DNA of 64,000 bases, taken from assembly GCF_020711255.1 (NCBI RefSeq), contig NZ_JAJFAW010000016.1, forward strand, positions 1 through 64,000, written 5' to 3'. Origin of the DNA: Hymenobacter plasmatis (GTDB lineage: Bacteria; Bacteroidota; Bacteroidia; Cytophagales; Hymenobacteraceae). Below are positions 1 through 8,983 of the stretch, piece after piece; the first letter of the stretch is position 1; every line of letters begins with the position of its first letter. A program made the position numbers and the translations under genes. The notes under the pieces are model-generated. The model was given only the letters and a program-made list of their open reading frames with translations. It was not told where the DNA came from and made no database searches.

Positions 1-149
1 ACGACCCGCTCTTTTTGGCTGTCATAACAGAAGAAATATACGTCCTTCTTCCGTCCGGCTAGCTTAGACCACCTCATCCAAAGACCAAAGTGTTAAAAAT
101 ATTAAATTAAGGGTTATTGCTCCCGCCGTTTCTCGCTATCCGTTATGCT

Positions 150-584
150 ATGGTACAGCACACCTTAAGTTCGGACCCATACCTCACTCTAACCTACGAC
201 GCCGACCACGACTGGCTCTACGCCAATTGGCACGGCCAAGTGGATAGCGAAGACGTCATGACGGGGTCGATAAATTTGTTGAATGCATTGCGAAGAGCGC
301 AGTGTGCCAAAGTGCTCAACGACAACACCCATCTGTCCGGTATCTGGGCCGATGCGGCGATATGGGGCGCCGAAGAGCTGTTGCCTCAACTCTATGAAGC
401 AGGCTGCCGCCATTTTGCATGGGTATATTCTCCCGAAATCTACAGCCGTCTTTCTACCGAAATTATCCTTGAACACACCAGGGCAGGGATTGTGATACGA
501 ACCTTCGACGACCTCGCCGCTGCCAGTATCTGGCTAGACCAAGTGCAGCCAGCGCCGCAAGTGGAGGCCCACACCCAAGCTTAG
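150..584 (+). CDS. SpoIIAA/STAS-like protein
   Basis: This small soluble protein of about 144 residues has the look of the SpoIIAA-like (STAS fold) proteins common in Hymenobacter and relatives. It has an N-terminal strand region (YLTLTYDADHDWLYANW), a central segment in which a conserved Asn-Asp pair sits in KVLNDNTHLSG, and a C-terminal FDDLAAASIWL helix. No signal peptide or membrane segment is seen. I place the start at 150 (MVQHTL) because the residues from an upstream ATG at 117 look non-conserved, but 117 is possible. Its stop interlocks with that of the convergent ABC exporter, with four bases shared. Its specific role is unknown; STAS proteins often act in regulation. Confidence 0.7.
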   Translation: MVQHTLSSDPYLTLTYDADHDWLYANWHGQVDSEDVMTGSINLLNALRRAQCAKVLNDNTHLSGIWADAAIWGAEELLPQLYEAGCRHFAWVYSPEIYSRLSTEIILEHTRAGIVIRTFDDLAAASIWLDQVQPAPQVEAHTQA

Positions 585-2428
585 CTCAACTCAAATTGCA
601 GCCGCAGCAGGTTCGCGTAGAGCCCGCCTTCGCGCTCGCTCAGCTCCTCGTGCGTGCCAGCCTCCACGATGCGGCCGCCGTCAATCACCAGGATTTTATC
701 GACTTTGCGAATGGTCGAAAGCCGGTGCGCGATGATGAGGCTGGTGCGGTGTTCCATTAGTTCATCCAGAGCGCCCTGTACCAACTTTTCGCTTTCGCTG
801 TCAAGAGAGGAGGTAGCTTCGTCCAGAATCAGGATGGCGGGGTTTTTCAGGATGGCGCGGGCAATGGCCACGCGCTGGCGCTGCCCACCCGAGAGCTTGA
901 TGCCGCGGTCGCCCACCACCGTATCGAGCGCCTCGGGAAAGGCCTGAATGAACTGCCAGGCGTTGGCCCGCTCGGCGGCTTCGATGATTTCGGCGTCGGA
1001 CGCGCCCGGCTTGCCGTAGGCAATGTTCTCGCGGATGGTGCCGCCGAAGAGCAGGGTTTCCTGCGGCACGATGCCGATGTGTCGGCGCAGGGCCGTGAGG
1101 TCATAGTCCTGCACGTCGTGCCCATCCACGATGATGCGGCCGCCGCTGAGCGGATAAAATTGCATCAGCAGGCCGGCAATGGTGCTTTTGCCCGCGCCAC
1201 TGGGCCCCACGAGGGCAATTTTCTCGCCCGCCGCGATGTGGAAGTTGATGTCCTTGAGCACCGCGATGTCGGGCCGGGTGGGGTAGCGGAAGGCCACGTG
1301 CTCGTAGCGGATGTCGCCCTGGATGCGGGCCGGCACCAGCCCCACGGCCGGCTCGATGTGCGTGGGCTCGGGCGTTTCGTCGAGGATTTCAAGAATTCGC
1401 TCCGAAGCGCCCAGCGTGCTTTGCACCTTGCCATACATCTCGCCGAGGCCCGCGATAGACGCGCCGATAAAGGCCGTGTAGAGCAGGAAAGTGAGCAGCT
1501 GGCTCACTTCGAGGTGGTCGGGGCCGGGCGAGTACACGAGCGTGGCCGCGCGCCACAGAATGAGGATGATGCCGCCGGTGAGGCCAATAATGACGAACGA
1601 CACGAAGCCGCCCCGGAACAGGTTGCTGCGCAGCGCCGCCTGCACCACGCGGTTGAGCGAGGCGCCATAGCGCTGGGTTTCGAACTGTTCGTTGGTGAAG
1701 GCCTTCACCGAGTTGATGGCCTGCAGGGTTTCCTCCACAATGGTGTTGGTGGTGGCTAACTCCTGCTGGGTGCTGCGGGCCAGGGTGCGGATTTTGCGCC
1801 CGAACAGCCCCGCCGCCAGCACGATGGGCGGAAACGTGAGCAGCATGAACAGCGACAGCTTCACCGACACTATCATGATGGCCGTGATGCCGATAACCAG
1901 GGTAAACACCTGCCGGAACAGCTCGGCCAGGGTGAGCGAAAACGTATCCTGAATCTGGCTGACATCGGAAGTGATGCGCGAGGTAATGGCCCCGACGCGG
2001 TTCTGCTCGAAGAAGGGGATGGGCAGCTGCACGAACTTGGCGTAGAGCGCCTTGCGAATATCACGCACGGTGAACTCACTCACCTGCGTGAAAAACCAGA
2101 TGCGCCCGAACGAGAAAAAGCCCTGAAACACGATGATGACGAACAGCAGCAGCGCAATGCTGTCGATGCCCAGCTCGATGCCGTTGGGCAGGATTACGGG
2201 CTTGTGGTTCGCCGCGTCGATGAGCTTGCCGGCCAGAAATGGAAACGCCATGAAGGTGCTGCTGCTGAGCAACAACATCATCAGGCCCACCGCAAACAGG
2301 CCCTTGTAGGGCAGCACGTAGCGGAAAATCCGCAGGCTGCGCTTGAGGGATTCCTTGTTTACTTTCGGTTTGGGCAGGTCGGCGGCGAGGGCGTCGCTGC
2401 CGCTGGTATTGAGTCCACTACGGGCCAT
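581..2428 (-). CDS. ABC exporter, fused permease and ATPase (MsbA/lipid A exporter type)
   Basis: This is a 615-residue half-transporter that should dimerise in the inner membrane and export a lipid, peptide or drug using ATP. A six-helix type-1 exporter domain covers about residues 35-330. The nucleotide-binding domain follows at about 370-610, with Walker A GPSGAGKS (408-415), signature LSGGQ (512-516), Walker B ILILDE (532-537) and an H-loop IIAHR, so all catalytic motifs are intact. The length is normal for MsbA-like proteins. The substrate cannot be read from the sequence. It is a single gene with an ATG start, and its stop overlaps the stop of the convergent STAS-like gene. Confidence 0.92.
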   Translation of the reverse strand: MARSGLNTSGSDALAADLPKPKVNKESLKRSLRIFRYVLPYKGLFAVGLMMLLLSSSTFMAFPFLAGKLIDAANHKPVILPNGIELGIDSIALLLFVIIVFQGFFSFGRIWFFTQVSEFTVRDIRKALYAKFVQLPIPFFEQNRVGAITSRITSDVSQIQDTFSLTLAELFRQVFTLVIGITAIMIVSVKLSLFMLLTFPPIVLAAGLFGRKIRTLARSTQQELATTNTIVEETLQAINSVKAFTNEQFETQRYGASLNRVVQAALRSNLFRGGFVSFVIIGLTGGIILILWRAATLVYSPGPDHLEVSQLLTFLLYTAFIGASIAGLGEMYGKVQSTLGASERILEILDETPEPTHIEPAVGLVPARIQGDIRYEHVAFRYPTRPDIAVLKDINFHIAAGEKIALVGPSGAGKSTIAGLLMQFYPLSGGRIIVDGHDVQDYDLTALRRHIGIVPQETLLFGGTIRENIAYGKPGASDAEIIEAAERANAWQFIQAFPEALDTVVGDRGIKLSGGQRQRVAIARAILKNPAILILDEATSSLDSESEKLVQGALDELMEHRTSLIIAHRLSTIRKVDKILVIDGGRIVEAGTHEELSEREGGLYANLLRLQFELS

Positions 2429-2481
2429 TCAATAAATAAAATCAGGGCCCTGCGAATGCAAGGCTCTCACGAAAAATAATC

Positions 2482-2973
2482 TTAACGTCTCGGTTTTGGC
2501 TGACGACGGTTTTGCTCCACTTTTATTTCACCGGCGCCGCCAAAAGGCACGGGCAATTGAATGAGCACCAGCAGCGGCCGGCCGCGACGCATGGCGGGCT
2601 GCCAGCCCGTGAGCAGGGGCACCACGCGCAGGGCCTCGGCGTCGCACTCGGGCGAGAGTGACTTGGCCACCACGGGGTTGCTCACCGAGCCATCGGCGTT
2701 TACGGTAGCATTTACGAGCACCGTGCCGCTCAACTGCTTGGCACGGGCCGCGGCGGGGTAGTTGATGTGCTCCAGAAAAAACAAGCCCAGCGCCTGCTCG
2801 CCTCCCGGATACACTGGGGCCCGGTCGGGGCGGTTGGGGGCGGAGTGGGCCTGCACCTGCATGTGGTCGGCCTTGAGTACAATGGGCTCCTGGGTAGTGG
2901 GAGCGGGCTGCTGGGCCAGGGCCACCGGAGCGGCAGCTACTAGCAGCAGGAACGAGAAGATAGTCTTGGTCAT
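2482..2973 (-). CDS. TonB C-terminal domain protein
   Basis: This 163-residue exported protein has a Sec signal peptide (FLLLVAAAPVALAQQ) and a C-terminal TonB-like domain. The motifs are YPAAARAKQLSGTVLVNATVNADG and a conserved Cys-Asp-Ala-Glu-Ala-Leu-Arg near residue 120. It lacks the N-terminal transmembrane anchor and the proline-rich spacer of a true TonB, so it is more likely a periplasmic protein using the TonB fold than the energy transducer. It begins six bases after the stop of the sodium:solute symporter and is probably co-transcribed with it. Confidence 0.8.
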   Translation of the reverse strand: MTKTIFSFLLLVAAAPVALAQQPAPTTQEPIVLKADHMQVQAHSAPNRPDRAPVYPGGEQALGLFFLEHINYPAAARAKQLSGTVLVNATVNADGSVSNPVVAKSLSPECDAEALRVVPLLTGWQPAMRRGRPLLVLIQLPVPFGGAGEIKVEQNRRQPKPRR

Positions 2974-2979
2974 AATGCC

Positions 2980-4482
2980 TTAAACCGCAGCTTGGGGTAT
3001 CGGGTTCACCACGGCGGGGCGCGAAATGGCCAGCAGGCCCAGGTACACCAGCGCGCCGTTGAGCAGCAGGATTTCGAAGCCAAACTTGTAGCCGTTGAGC
3101 CACTCCACCGAGTGCGACACAATGAGCCAGGTGAGCAGCACCGCCGTTACGCAGGTGGGCAGCACCAGCCGGTCGCGCAGGTTGCGCCGGGTGAGAATGC
3201 CAAAGGCAAACAGCCCCAGCAGTGGCCCATAGGTGAAGCCCGCGGCCTTGTACACGGCATCAATCAGGCTCTGCTCGTTGATGACGCGGAAAATGAGGAT
3301 GATGCCAATCAACACCACCGACCAGCCCAGGTGCGTGAACTGGCGCAGTTGGGCCTGCCGCTTCTCGGGATACTGGTTGATGCCGAGGAAGTCGACACAG
3401 AACGAGGTGGTGAGGGCCGTAAGGGCCGAGTCGGCCGAGGCGTAAGTAACGGCGATGATGCCCAGAATGAAGATGATGCCGGCCGTGAGCGAAAACTGCG
3501 TAGTGGCCAGAAACGGAAACACCTTGTCGGTATCCAGGCCGCCTTTCAGGTTCAGGAGCTGGGGCAGCTGCTCCAGGTGCAGGCCGCGGGCGGCGGCGTA
3601 TTTGTACATCAGCACACCCAGGGTCAGGAATAGGATGTTGACGCACACAATGACCGGGGTGAACCAGAACAGGTTTTTCTGCGCCTCCCCCAGGCTGCGG
3701 CAGCTCAGGTTTTTCTGCATCAGGTCCTGGTCGAGGCCGGTCATGACGATGGTGATGAACATGCCCGAGGCGAACTGCTTCCAGAAGAACTTATCGTCCC
3801 GGAAATCAGAGAAGTAAACTTTCGACATCGGGCTGTCCGTCACGGACGTCACCAACTGCTTGAAGCCCAGGTTCAGGGCATCCGACATGAAGTAGATGCT
3901 CAGGCCCACGCAGCTCAACATGGCCAGGGTCTGGAAAGTATCGGTCCACAGAATGGTTTTCAGGCCCCCTTTGAAGGTGTAGAGGTAGATGAACAGGATG
4001 CTTACTACCACCGTAACGGCGAAGGGCACGCCCATGGCATCGAACACCGCCAGCTGCAGCACGCCGGCTACCAAGTACAGCCGCAGGGCCGAGCCCAACG
4101 ACCTCGAAATCAGAAAGAACAGCGCGCCGGTCTTGTAGCTCCAATAGCCAAACCGCTGCTCCAGATACGAGTAGATGGACACCAGCCGCAGCCGGTAGTA
4201 AAGTGGCAGCAGAACGGTGCCAATGACCACGTAGCCGGCCACAAAGCCCAGTGCCACCGCCAGATAGCTCCAGCTTTTGCCGTACACGTTGCCCGGCACC
4301 GAAATGAACGTGACCCCCGACAGGGAGGTGCCAATCATGGCAAACGCCACCATGTACCACGGTGCGTTTCGGTTGGCCACAAAAAAACTTTCGCTCGTAG
4401 CCCCCCGCGAGGTGAGGATGGCAATGACGATGAGAACGGCAAAGTAGCCTGCAACGAGGCTCAAAACTAGAGTTGGCGACAT
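2980..4482 (-). CDS. Sodium:solute symporter (SSS family)
   Basis: This is a 500-residue polytopic membrane protein of the SSS family, which couples sodium entry to uptake of sugars, amino acids or other small solutes. Many hydrophobic helices run through its length. Family features include the N-terminal segment ATSESFFVANRNAPW, the GTSLSGVTFISVPG loop and the LYTFKGGLKTILWTDTFQ segment (sodium/solute symporter signature region). I chose the ATG at 4482 rather than an upstream start because a TACCTTTG promoter box lies only six bases upstream of it and the upstream extension is not SSS-like. It heads an operon with the TonB-domain gene. The substrate is unknown. Confidence 0.9.
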   Translation of the reverse strand: MSPTLVLSLVAGYFAVLIVIAILTSRGATSESFFVANRNAPWYMVAFAMIGTSLSGVTFISVPGNVYGKSWSYLAVALGFVAGYVVIGTVLLPLYYRLRLVSIYSYLEQRFGYWSYKTGALFFLISRSLGSALRLYLVAGVLQLAVFDAMGVPFAVTVVVSILFIYLYTFKGGLKTILWTDTFQTLAMLSCVGLSIYFMSDALNLGFKQLVTSVTDSPMSKVYFSDFRDDKFFWKQFASGMFITIVMTGLDQDLMQKNLSCRSLGEAQKNLFWFTPVIVCVNILFLTLGVLMYKYAAARGLHLEQLPQLLNLKGGLDTDKVFPFLATTQFSLTAGIIFILGIIAVTYASADSALTALTTSFCVDFLGINQYPEKRQAQLRQFTHLGWSVVLIGIILIFRVINEQSLIDAVYKAAGFTYGPLLGLFAFGILTRRNLRDRLVLPTCVTAVLLTWLIVSHSVEWLNGYKFGFEILLLNGALVYLGLLAISRPAVVNPIPQAAV

Positions 4483-4488
4483 AAGGAG

Positions 4489-4496
4489 CAAAGGTA
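4489..4496 (-). promoter_or_regulatory. Bacteroidetes -7 box TACCTTTG for the SSS symporter
   Basis: TACCTTTG on the minus strand lies six bases before the ATG at 4482. It matches the known Bacteroidota -7 element TAnnTTTG. No clear TTG -33 element is seen at the usual spacing. Confidence 0.6.
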
Positions 4497-4659
4497 GCGC
4501 CCATAAGCGCTGCGGTGTACCATAGAAGTTGGGCCGATATCTCAGGGTAGCGGAAGGCCTTACAGTGCCAGGATAATTTATATCTACATTTAAGCCTTTC
4601 AAGTCCGGCCCAACGCTTAGGATAAACTTCCCGCACTTTTTCTACCTCAATCCCGCAGC

Positions 4660-5835
4660 ATGCGCTACCTATTCTACTGGCTCTTTATGTTGAGCACCCT
4701 TACGGCTCATGGCCAGCGAACTGGCGTAGCCTTCCAAGGCGGCAAATGGACGGAAGTGCTGGCAGCGGCTAAAAAGGCGCACAAGCCCGTGTTTTTCTAC
4801 GCGTGGTCGCCCAGCTGCAGTCCCTGCGTGGGCATGTCGCGCGATGTCTTTCCCGATACCGCGGTAGCACGCTATTACAACGCTCATTTCGTGAGCTATA
4901 AGGCCAATATCGACGAAGGCGAGGGTAAAGCGCTGTCCACTCGGTACGGCATTCGGTCGCTGCCCGCCTACCTGTATTTCACGGCCGAGGGCAAGCCGCT
5001 GCACCGAAGCGGAGGCGGAAAACCTGCCGCTGAATTTATTCAGGATGGCCAGGATGCGCTCAACCCCAGCAAAGCATACTTCGCACTGAAAGACCGTTAC
5101 GCTTCCGGGGACCGAACGGCCGCGCTGCTCTACGCCTTTAGCAAAGCCCCGGGTATCGCGCAAGAAGAAGCGCTGCATACCCAGGTAACGGGCGAGTACC
5201 TGAAAACCCAGAGTGCGCAGGAGATGTCTTCGCAGAAAAACCTGGAATACATTTTCAATCAGTTCCTGCCTTATGAGTCGCTGGCCACGCAGTATTTCCT
5301 GCAACATCAGGCCGAATTTGTGCCGAAGTTTGGGCAGGAGGCCGTTACCAGGAAAAGCCGGGAACTCATCAGCAATGCCGCCAACGCCCTTGGTCATAAG
5401 AACGACAAGGTTGGGCTGGGCAACCTGCAGCAATCAATAGCCCGGCTGCTGCCCGCCCAAGCCAAGCAGTGGCAGGAACTTGCCCAAGTCCAGTACTTCA
5501 TGATGCAGCGCAACTGGCCGGCATACGTTGATGCCACGCTTGCTTACGGCCAGCAGTTCGCTGCCCAGGATAGTTTCACGCTGAACTATGCCACCGCCAT
5601 TCTTACCGCTTTCGTCGACGACAAAGCACTGCTAGCCAAGGGAGACCAGATAATTCAACAAGCCATTGCCGCTGACAGAAGCCACTTTTACCTCCTTACA
5701 CGGGCCAAACTCCTGCATAAGTTGGGCAACGATGCCGACGCTTCCACTGCGGCTATGGAATCAATAGCAGCGGCCACTAAAGCCGGAGCTAACCACGATG
5801 AAGCCACTGAGTTTCTGGCAGAAATCAAGAAGTAA
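4660..5835 (+). CDS. Exported thioredoxin-fold protein
   Basis: This 391-residue protein has a Sec signal peptide (MRYLFYWLFMLSTLTAHGQ) and a thioredoxin-like domain at about residues 22-130. Its active-site motif is SCSPC (CxxC), preceded by KPVFFYAWSP and followed by the cis-proline segment IRSLPAYLYF. The remaining 260 residues are helical and resemble the repeat-like tail of DUF255/thioredoxin-like proteins of Bacteroidota. It probably acts in periplasmic thiol redox or as a chaperone. It is divergent from the SSS symporter and stands alone. Confidence 0.85.
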   Translation: MRYLFYWLFMLSTLTAHGQRTGVAFQGGKWTEVLAAAKKAHKPVFFYAWSPSCSPCVGMSRDVFPDTAVARYYNAHFVSYKANIDEGEGKALSTRYGIRSLPAYLYFTAEGKPLHRSGGGKPAAEFIQDGQDALNPSKAYFALKDRYASGDRTAALLYAFSKAPGIAQEEALHTQVTGEYLKTQSAQEMSSQKNLEYIFNQFLPYESLATQYFLQHQAEFVPKFGQEAVTRKSRELISNAANALGHKNDKVGLGNLQQSIARLLPAQAKQWQELAQVQYFMMQRNWPAYVDATLAYGQQFAAQDSFTLNYATAILTAFVDDKALLAKGDQIIQQAIAADRSHFYLLTRAKLLHKLGNDADASTAAMESIAAATKAGANHDEATEFLAEIKK

Positions 5836-5845
5836 CGCCGGGGTG

Positions 5846-6859
5846 CTATTCCCAATCCTGCCAGCGCAGTACTTCGCCCACGGCGGGCGTGTGAAGCTCG
5901 CCGCGCAGCATGCCGCCCGCTGCCACGTCGGTGAGCTGGCGCAAGGGCTCCGAAGCGGGCTCGTCGGATAGGTCGAAGGTGCCGTAGTGCATGGGCACGA
6001 TGTGGCCGGCCCGCAGCACGTTCACGGCCTTGGCGGCCTCGTGCGGATTGACGTGGCTCTTGGCCATCATGAAGGCAGGTTTGTAGGCCCCGATGGGCAT
6101 CAGCACAATGTCGACGGGGCCAAACCGCTCTTCGATGGTCTCGAAATGCTCGGCATACGCGGTGTCGCCGGCGAAGTAGATGAGCTTGTCGGCGACCCGG
6201 ATGAGGAAGCTGCCCCAGAGCACGCGGTTCAGGTCGGCCAGGCCCCGGCGGTGCCAGTGGGCCGCGGGCAGGTAAAAGATTTCCAGCGGCGCGTTTGGCC
6301 CCAAGTCGTATTGCTGCCACCAGCCGGCCTCCTGCACCGGCAGGCCCGGCGCCAGGCCTTGCAGCAGCGGCCCCATGCGCAGCGACGACAGCACCCGCAT
6401 CTGCGGGTTCTGCTGCGCCAGCAGGCGCAGGGATTTTTCGTCCAGATGGTCACGGTGGCCGTGCGAGAGCAGCAGGTAGTCGATGCCTGTGATGGCCTCC
6501 GGCGCGCAGGGCAGGGCATGGCGGTGGCGCAGCCCAATTGAGCTAAACAGGACGGGGTCAAACAGCAGCGTCACGCCCGCCGCGCGCAGCAAAAAGCTGG
6601 AGTGCCCCAGCCACACCAGCATGTCTTCCTGGGCGGAAAACGCGGCCGTGCAGTCTACCACGGCGGGGGCCCAGGTGTCGGCCTTTTTCTCGGCCTTCTG
6701 CGGGTTAGCGGTGAGCTGCCACTTGAGCACGGTGGAAAACGCGGGCTCAAACAGCTCCTCGCCGTTGGCGAATTCATCGCCGAAAAGCTTGTTGCCGGGG
6801 TAGCCGGGCCGCACGGTTGGCAGGGCTTCGTTGCGGAGGTAAGAAATGCGTTTGGCCAT
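5846..6859 (-). CDS. MBL-fold metallohydrolase (NAPE-PLD/UlaG-like)
   Basis: This 337-residue cytoplasmic protein carries the metallo-beta-lactamase metal motif HGHRDHLD (HxHxDH) near residue 135. Further metal-site residues are in YFAGDTAYAEHF and VPMHYGTFD. The arrangement matches the NAPE-PLD/UlaG-like branch, which hydrolyses phosphodiester or lactone bonds; the actual substrate is unknown. A second, distantly similar MBL protein lies at 42631-43752. A near-consensus TATCTTTC box is five bases before the ATG, directly after the terminator of the M61 peptidase gene. Confidence 0.87.
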   Translation of the reverse strand: MAKRISYLRNEALPTVRPGYPGNKLFGDEFANGEELFEPAFSTVLKWQLTANPQKAEKKADTWAPAVVDCTAAFSAQEDMLVWLGHSSFLLRAAGVTLLFDPVLFSSIGLRHRHALPCAPEAITGIDYLLLSHGHRDHLDEKSLRLLAQQNPQMRVLSSLRMGPLLQGLAPGLPVQEAGWWQQYDLGPNAPLEIFYLPAAHWHRRGLADLNRVLWGSFLIRVADKLIYFAGDTAYAEHFETIEERFGPVDIVLMPIGAYKPAFMMAKSHVNPHEAAKAVNVLRAGHIVPMHYGTFDLSDEPASEPLRQLTDVAAGGMLRGELHTPAVGEVLRWQDWE

Positions 6860-6865
6860 AACCTG

Positions 6866-6907
6866 AAAGATAAAATTGCCCGATTACGCGCGGTAACCGG
6901 GCAATTT
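6866..6907 (-). terminator. Terminator after the M61 peptidase gene
   Basis: A perfect 10-bp stem (AAATTGCCCG, 6873-6882, with 6898-6907) has an additional inner TTAC/GTAA pairing and, read on the minus strand, is followed by a T-rich run. It lies 36 bases after the M61 stop and just before the promoter of the MBL gene. Confidence 0.75.
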
Positions 6908-6942
6908 GTGTTGCTTAACTAACGAAACCCTACGCCGCGGGT

Positions 6943-8814
6943 TTAGTTGGCCACTTGGCTGGACAGCCACGCCTCGCGCAGTGCTTTCTGGCTGGGCGAA
7001 TACACCATTTTCTCCACGGCTTCCACGGGCTTTACCTGCATGTTGGGGTCTTCGGAGAGGATGAGCTGCGTGGTTTTTTCGGCTCCGCCCCGGGTTCTCA
7101 CCTTCACAAACACCACGTCGCTGGGCGAGTGCTTGCGCAGCACGCCGTCGAGGTCGGCGGGGCTCTTGAGGTCTTTGCCATCAAGCGTCACCAGCTGGTC
7201 GCCGCGGTCGATGCCGGCTTTGTAGAGGCCCGAGCCAACCTGGGTATTATAAGCCACTACGCAACGGGCGGACTCGTCGAATGCCACCTGGTGGGCGAGC
7301 GCCACCCCCGGCGTCCGGGCCGGCACCAGAGCCAGGCCCGCCCCGAGCAGGCTTTCGCTGAAGCGGGGCTGCTCGTGGCCGTACACGTACTGACGGAAGA
7401 AGCGGTTGGCAAATACGGTGTCTTTGCTCACCTCGCCCAGCACCCGCTGCAAATCCTTTACAGTGTAGGGGTTGGCGGGAGCGTAGCCTGCCTGCTTCTT
7501 GCCGTATTGCTCCCACATGGACTGCATAAACTTGTCGAGCGTGGTGCGGTAGTTTTGGCGCAGCTGCAAATCGAGCACCAGCGCAATGCCAGCGCCCTGG
7601 TCGTAGTACGACAGGTAGGTATTGCCGGAATTGAGCGGGTCGATGCTGGAGGCGGCGTCCATGAACGCGGCCTGGCGGCTCATGTCGATGGGGGAGGCGA
7701 AGCGCGCGCCGGGGCTGTTCTGGCGCAGGTTTACCCAGCGGCCGATGTCGCCGAGAAATTCTTCGTCCTCAATCAGCTTGGCCCGGCGCAGGGCCAGGCG
7801 GCCGTAGTACTGCGTGAAGCCTTCGGCAAACCACAGGGCGTCGCTCATGTTGGCCCGCTGGAAGTCAAACGGTTCCAGGTCGCAGGGGCGCAGGCGCTCC
7901 ACGTTCCAGGCATGGAAGAATTCGTGCGCCACCGTGCCCAGGTTGCGCGTGGCCTCCTCGTTGTGCAGGGAGCGCGGGCTCGTGACGGAAGTGGAGTTTC
8001 GGTGCTCCATGCCGTCCCCGCTGGCCTGGGGCAGGTAGTCGGCCAGGAAGGTGTAGCGGCCAAAATCATAGGTGGGCAGCTCACCAAAAATCGCCTTTTC
8101 CTCCTTCACCACCTGCTGTACTTTCTTGGCGTAGGCATCCACTTCGGCCACGGGGCCCTGGTAGAGCACAGCCAGCTCAATGGTCTGGTCGCCCTCGGGC
8201 CAGGTGCGCACCTGCTGGGCGCCCAGGGAAACCGGGCTGTCCATAAGGTACTGCAGGTTAGGGGCGGTGTAGGTGGTTTTGTCGGCGCTGGCCCGCAGCT
8301 GGGTGGCCACCTGCCAGCCGGCGGGTAGGTCAAATTTCACTTCGGCGGGGCGGCCTTCCAGGCCCGTGGCGTAGCACAGCGTGGCGGGCATGTTGAGGTG
8401 GGCGTGCTGCTGGTCGATGCCGGCGTAGGTGCCGTCGGTGCGGTCGCCGTAGAGGGTGTAGTTGAACACCACGGTGCCATCGGCGCCGGTCTTCACGTCC
8501 CAGCCATACGGGTCGGGCCGGTTGAGCGATAGGGGCTGGTTGCTGCCATTGGTGGCCACCACGTAATACACGTTTTTGGCAAACTCGTGCAGCGAGTAGC
8601 GCCCCGGCGAGCTGCGGGCCATGCGCACATGCAGCACCTGCCCACTGGGCACCCCCGAAAACGTGGCCGTAATCCGGGCCTCGTGGTGCACCGCGTTGGG
8701 AAACGCCACCGAGTACCGCACGGCCGGGCCTGCATCGGCCTTCGCCTGGGCCTGCGCCTCTGTCCCTGCCAGGCTCAGTGTCAGTAGAATAGTGGCAGTA
8801 ATAACCTGTTTCAT
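6943..8814 (-). CDS. M61 family metallopeptidase with PDZ domain
   Basis: This is a 623-residue exported peptidase of the M61 (glycyl aminopeptidase) family. It has a signal peptide (MKQVITATILLTLSLAGTEAQA), an N-terminal beta domain, the zinc motif HEFFH at about 296-300 followed by WNVERLRP, and a C-terminal PDZ-like domain at about 520-600 (YKAGIDRGDQLVTLDGKDL). The catalytic residues are intact. The ATG at 8814 is preferred because it starts the signal peptide directly; the reading frame remains open for another 154 codons upstream, but that extension is unlike the family. It is probably monocistronic, with a strong terminator after it. Confidence 0.9.
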   Translation of the reverse strand: MKQVITATILLTLSLAGTEAQAQAKADAGPAVRYSVAFPNAVHHEARITATFSGVPSGQVLHVRMARSSPGRYSLHEFAKNVYYVVATNGSNQPLSLNRPDPYGWDVKTGADGTVVFNYTLYGDRTDGTYAGIDQQHAHLNMPATLCYATGLEGRPAEVKFDLPAGWQVATQLRASADKTTYTAPNLQYLMDSPVSLGAQQVRTWPEGDQTIELAVLYQGPVAEVDAYAKKVQQVVKEEKAIFGELPTYDFGRYTFLADYLPQASGDGMEHRNSTSVTSPRSLHNEEATRNLGTVAHEFFHAWNVERLRPCDLEPFDFQRANMSDALWFAEGFTQYYGRLALRRAKLIEDEEFLGDIGRWVNLRQNSPGARFASPIDMSRQAAFMDAASSIDPLNSGNTYLSYYDQGAGIALVLDLQLRQNYRTTLDKFMQSMWEQYGKKQAGYAPANPYTVKDLQRVLGEVSKDTVFANRFFRQYVYGHEQPRFSESLLGAGLALVPARTPGVALAHQVAFDESARCVVAYNTQVGSGLYKAGIDRGDQLVTLDGKDLKSPADLDGVLRKHSPSDVVFVKVRTRGGAEKTTQLILSEDPNMQVKPVEAVEKMVYSPSQKALREAWLSSQVAN

Positions 8815-8983
8815 GAGCAGAAATAATAGCGAGCCTAAGAAATTCAAAAACCAAGCTGAAACAGCTAGGCGCACAAAGTTGCTGTAAACCTGCAATAGGA
8901 ACTTGGTTGGTGCGCTAAAAATTGGGTTCGGTACTGCTAAATTGATGTTTGAGCCTTCTGCAGCGCCTGCAGTAGCTAGCACA

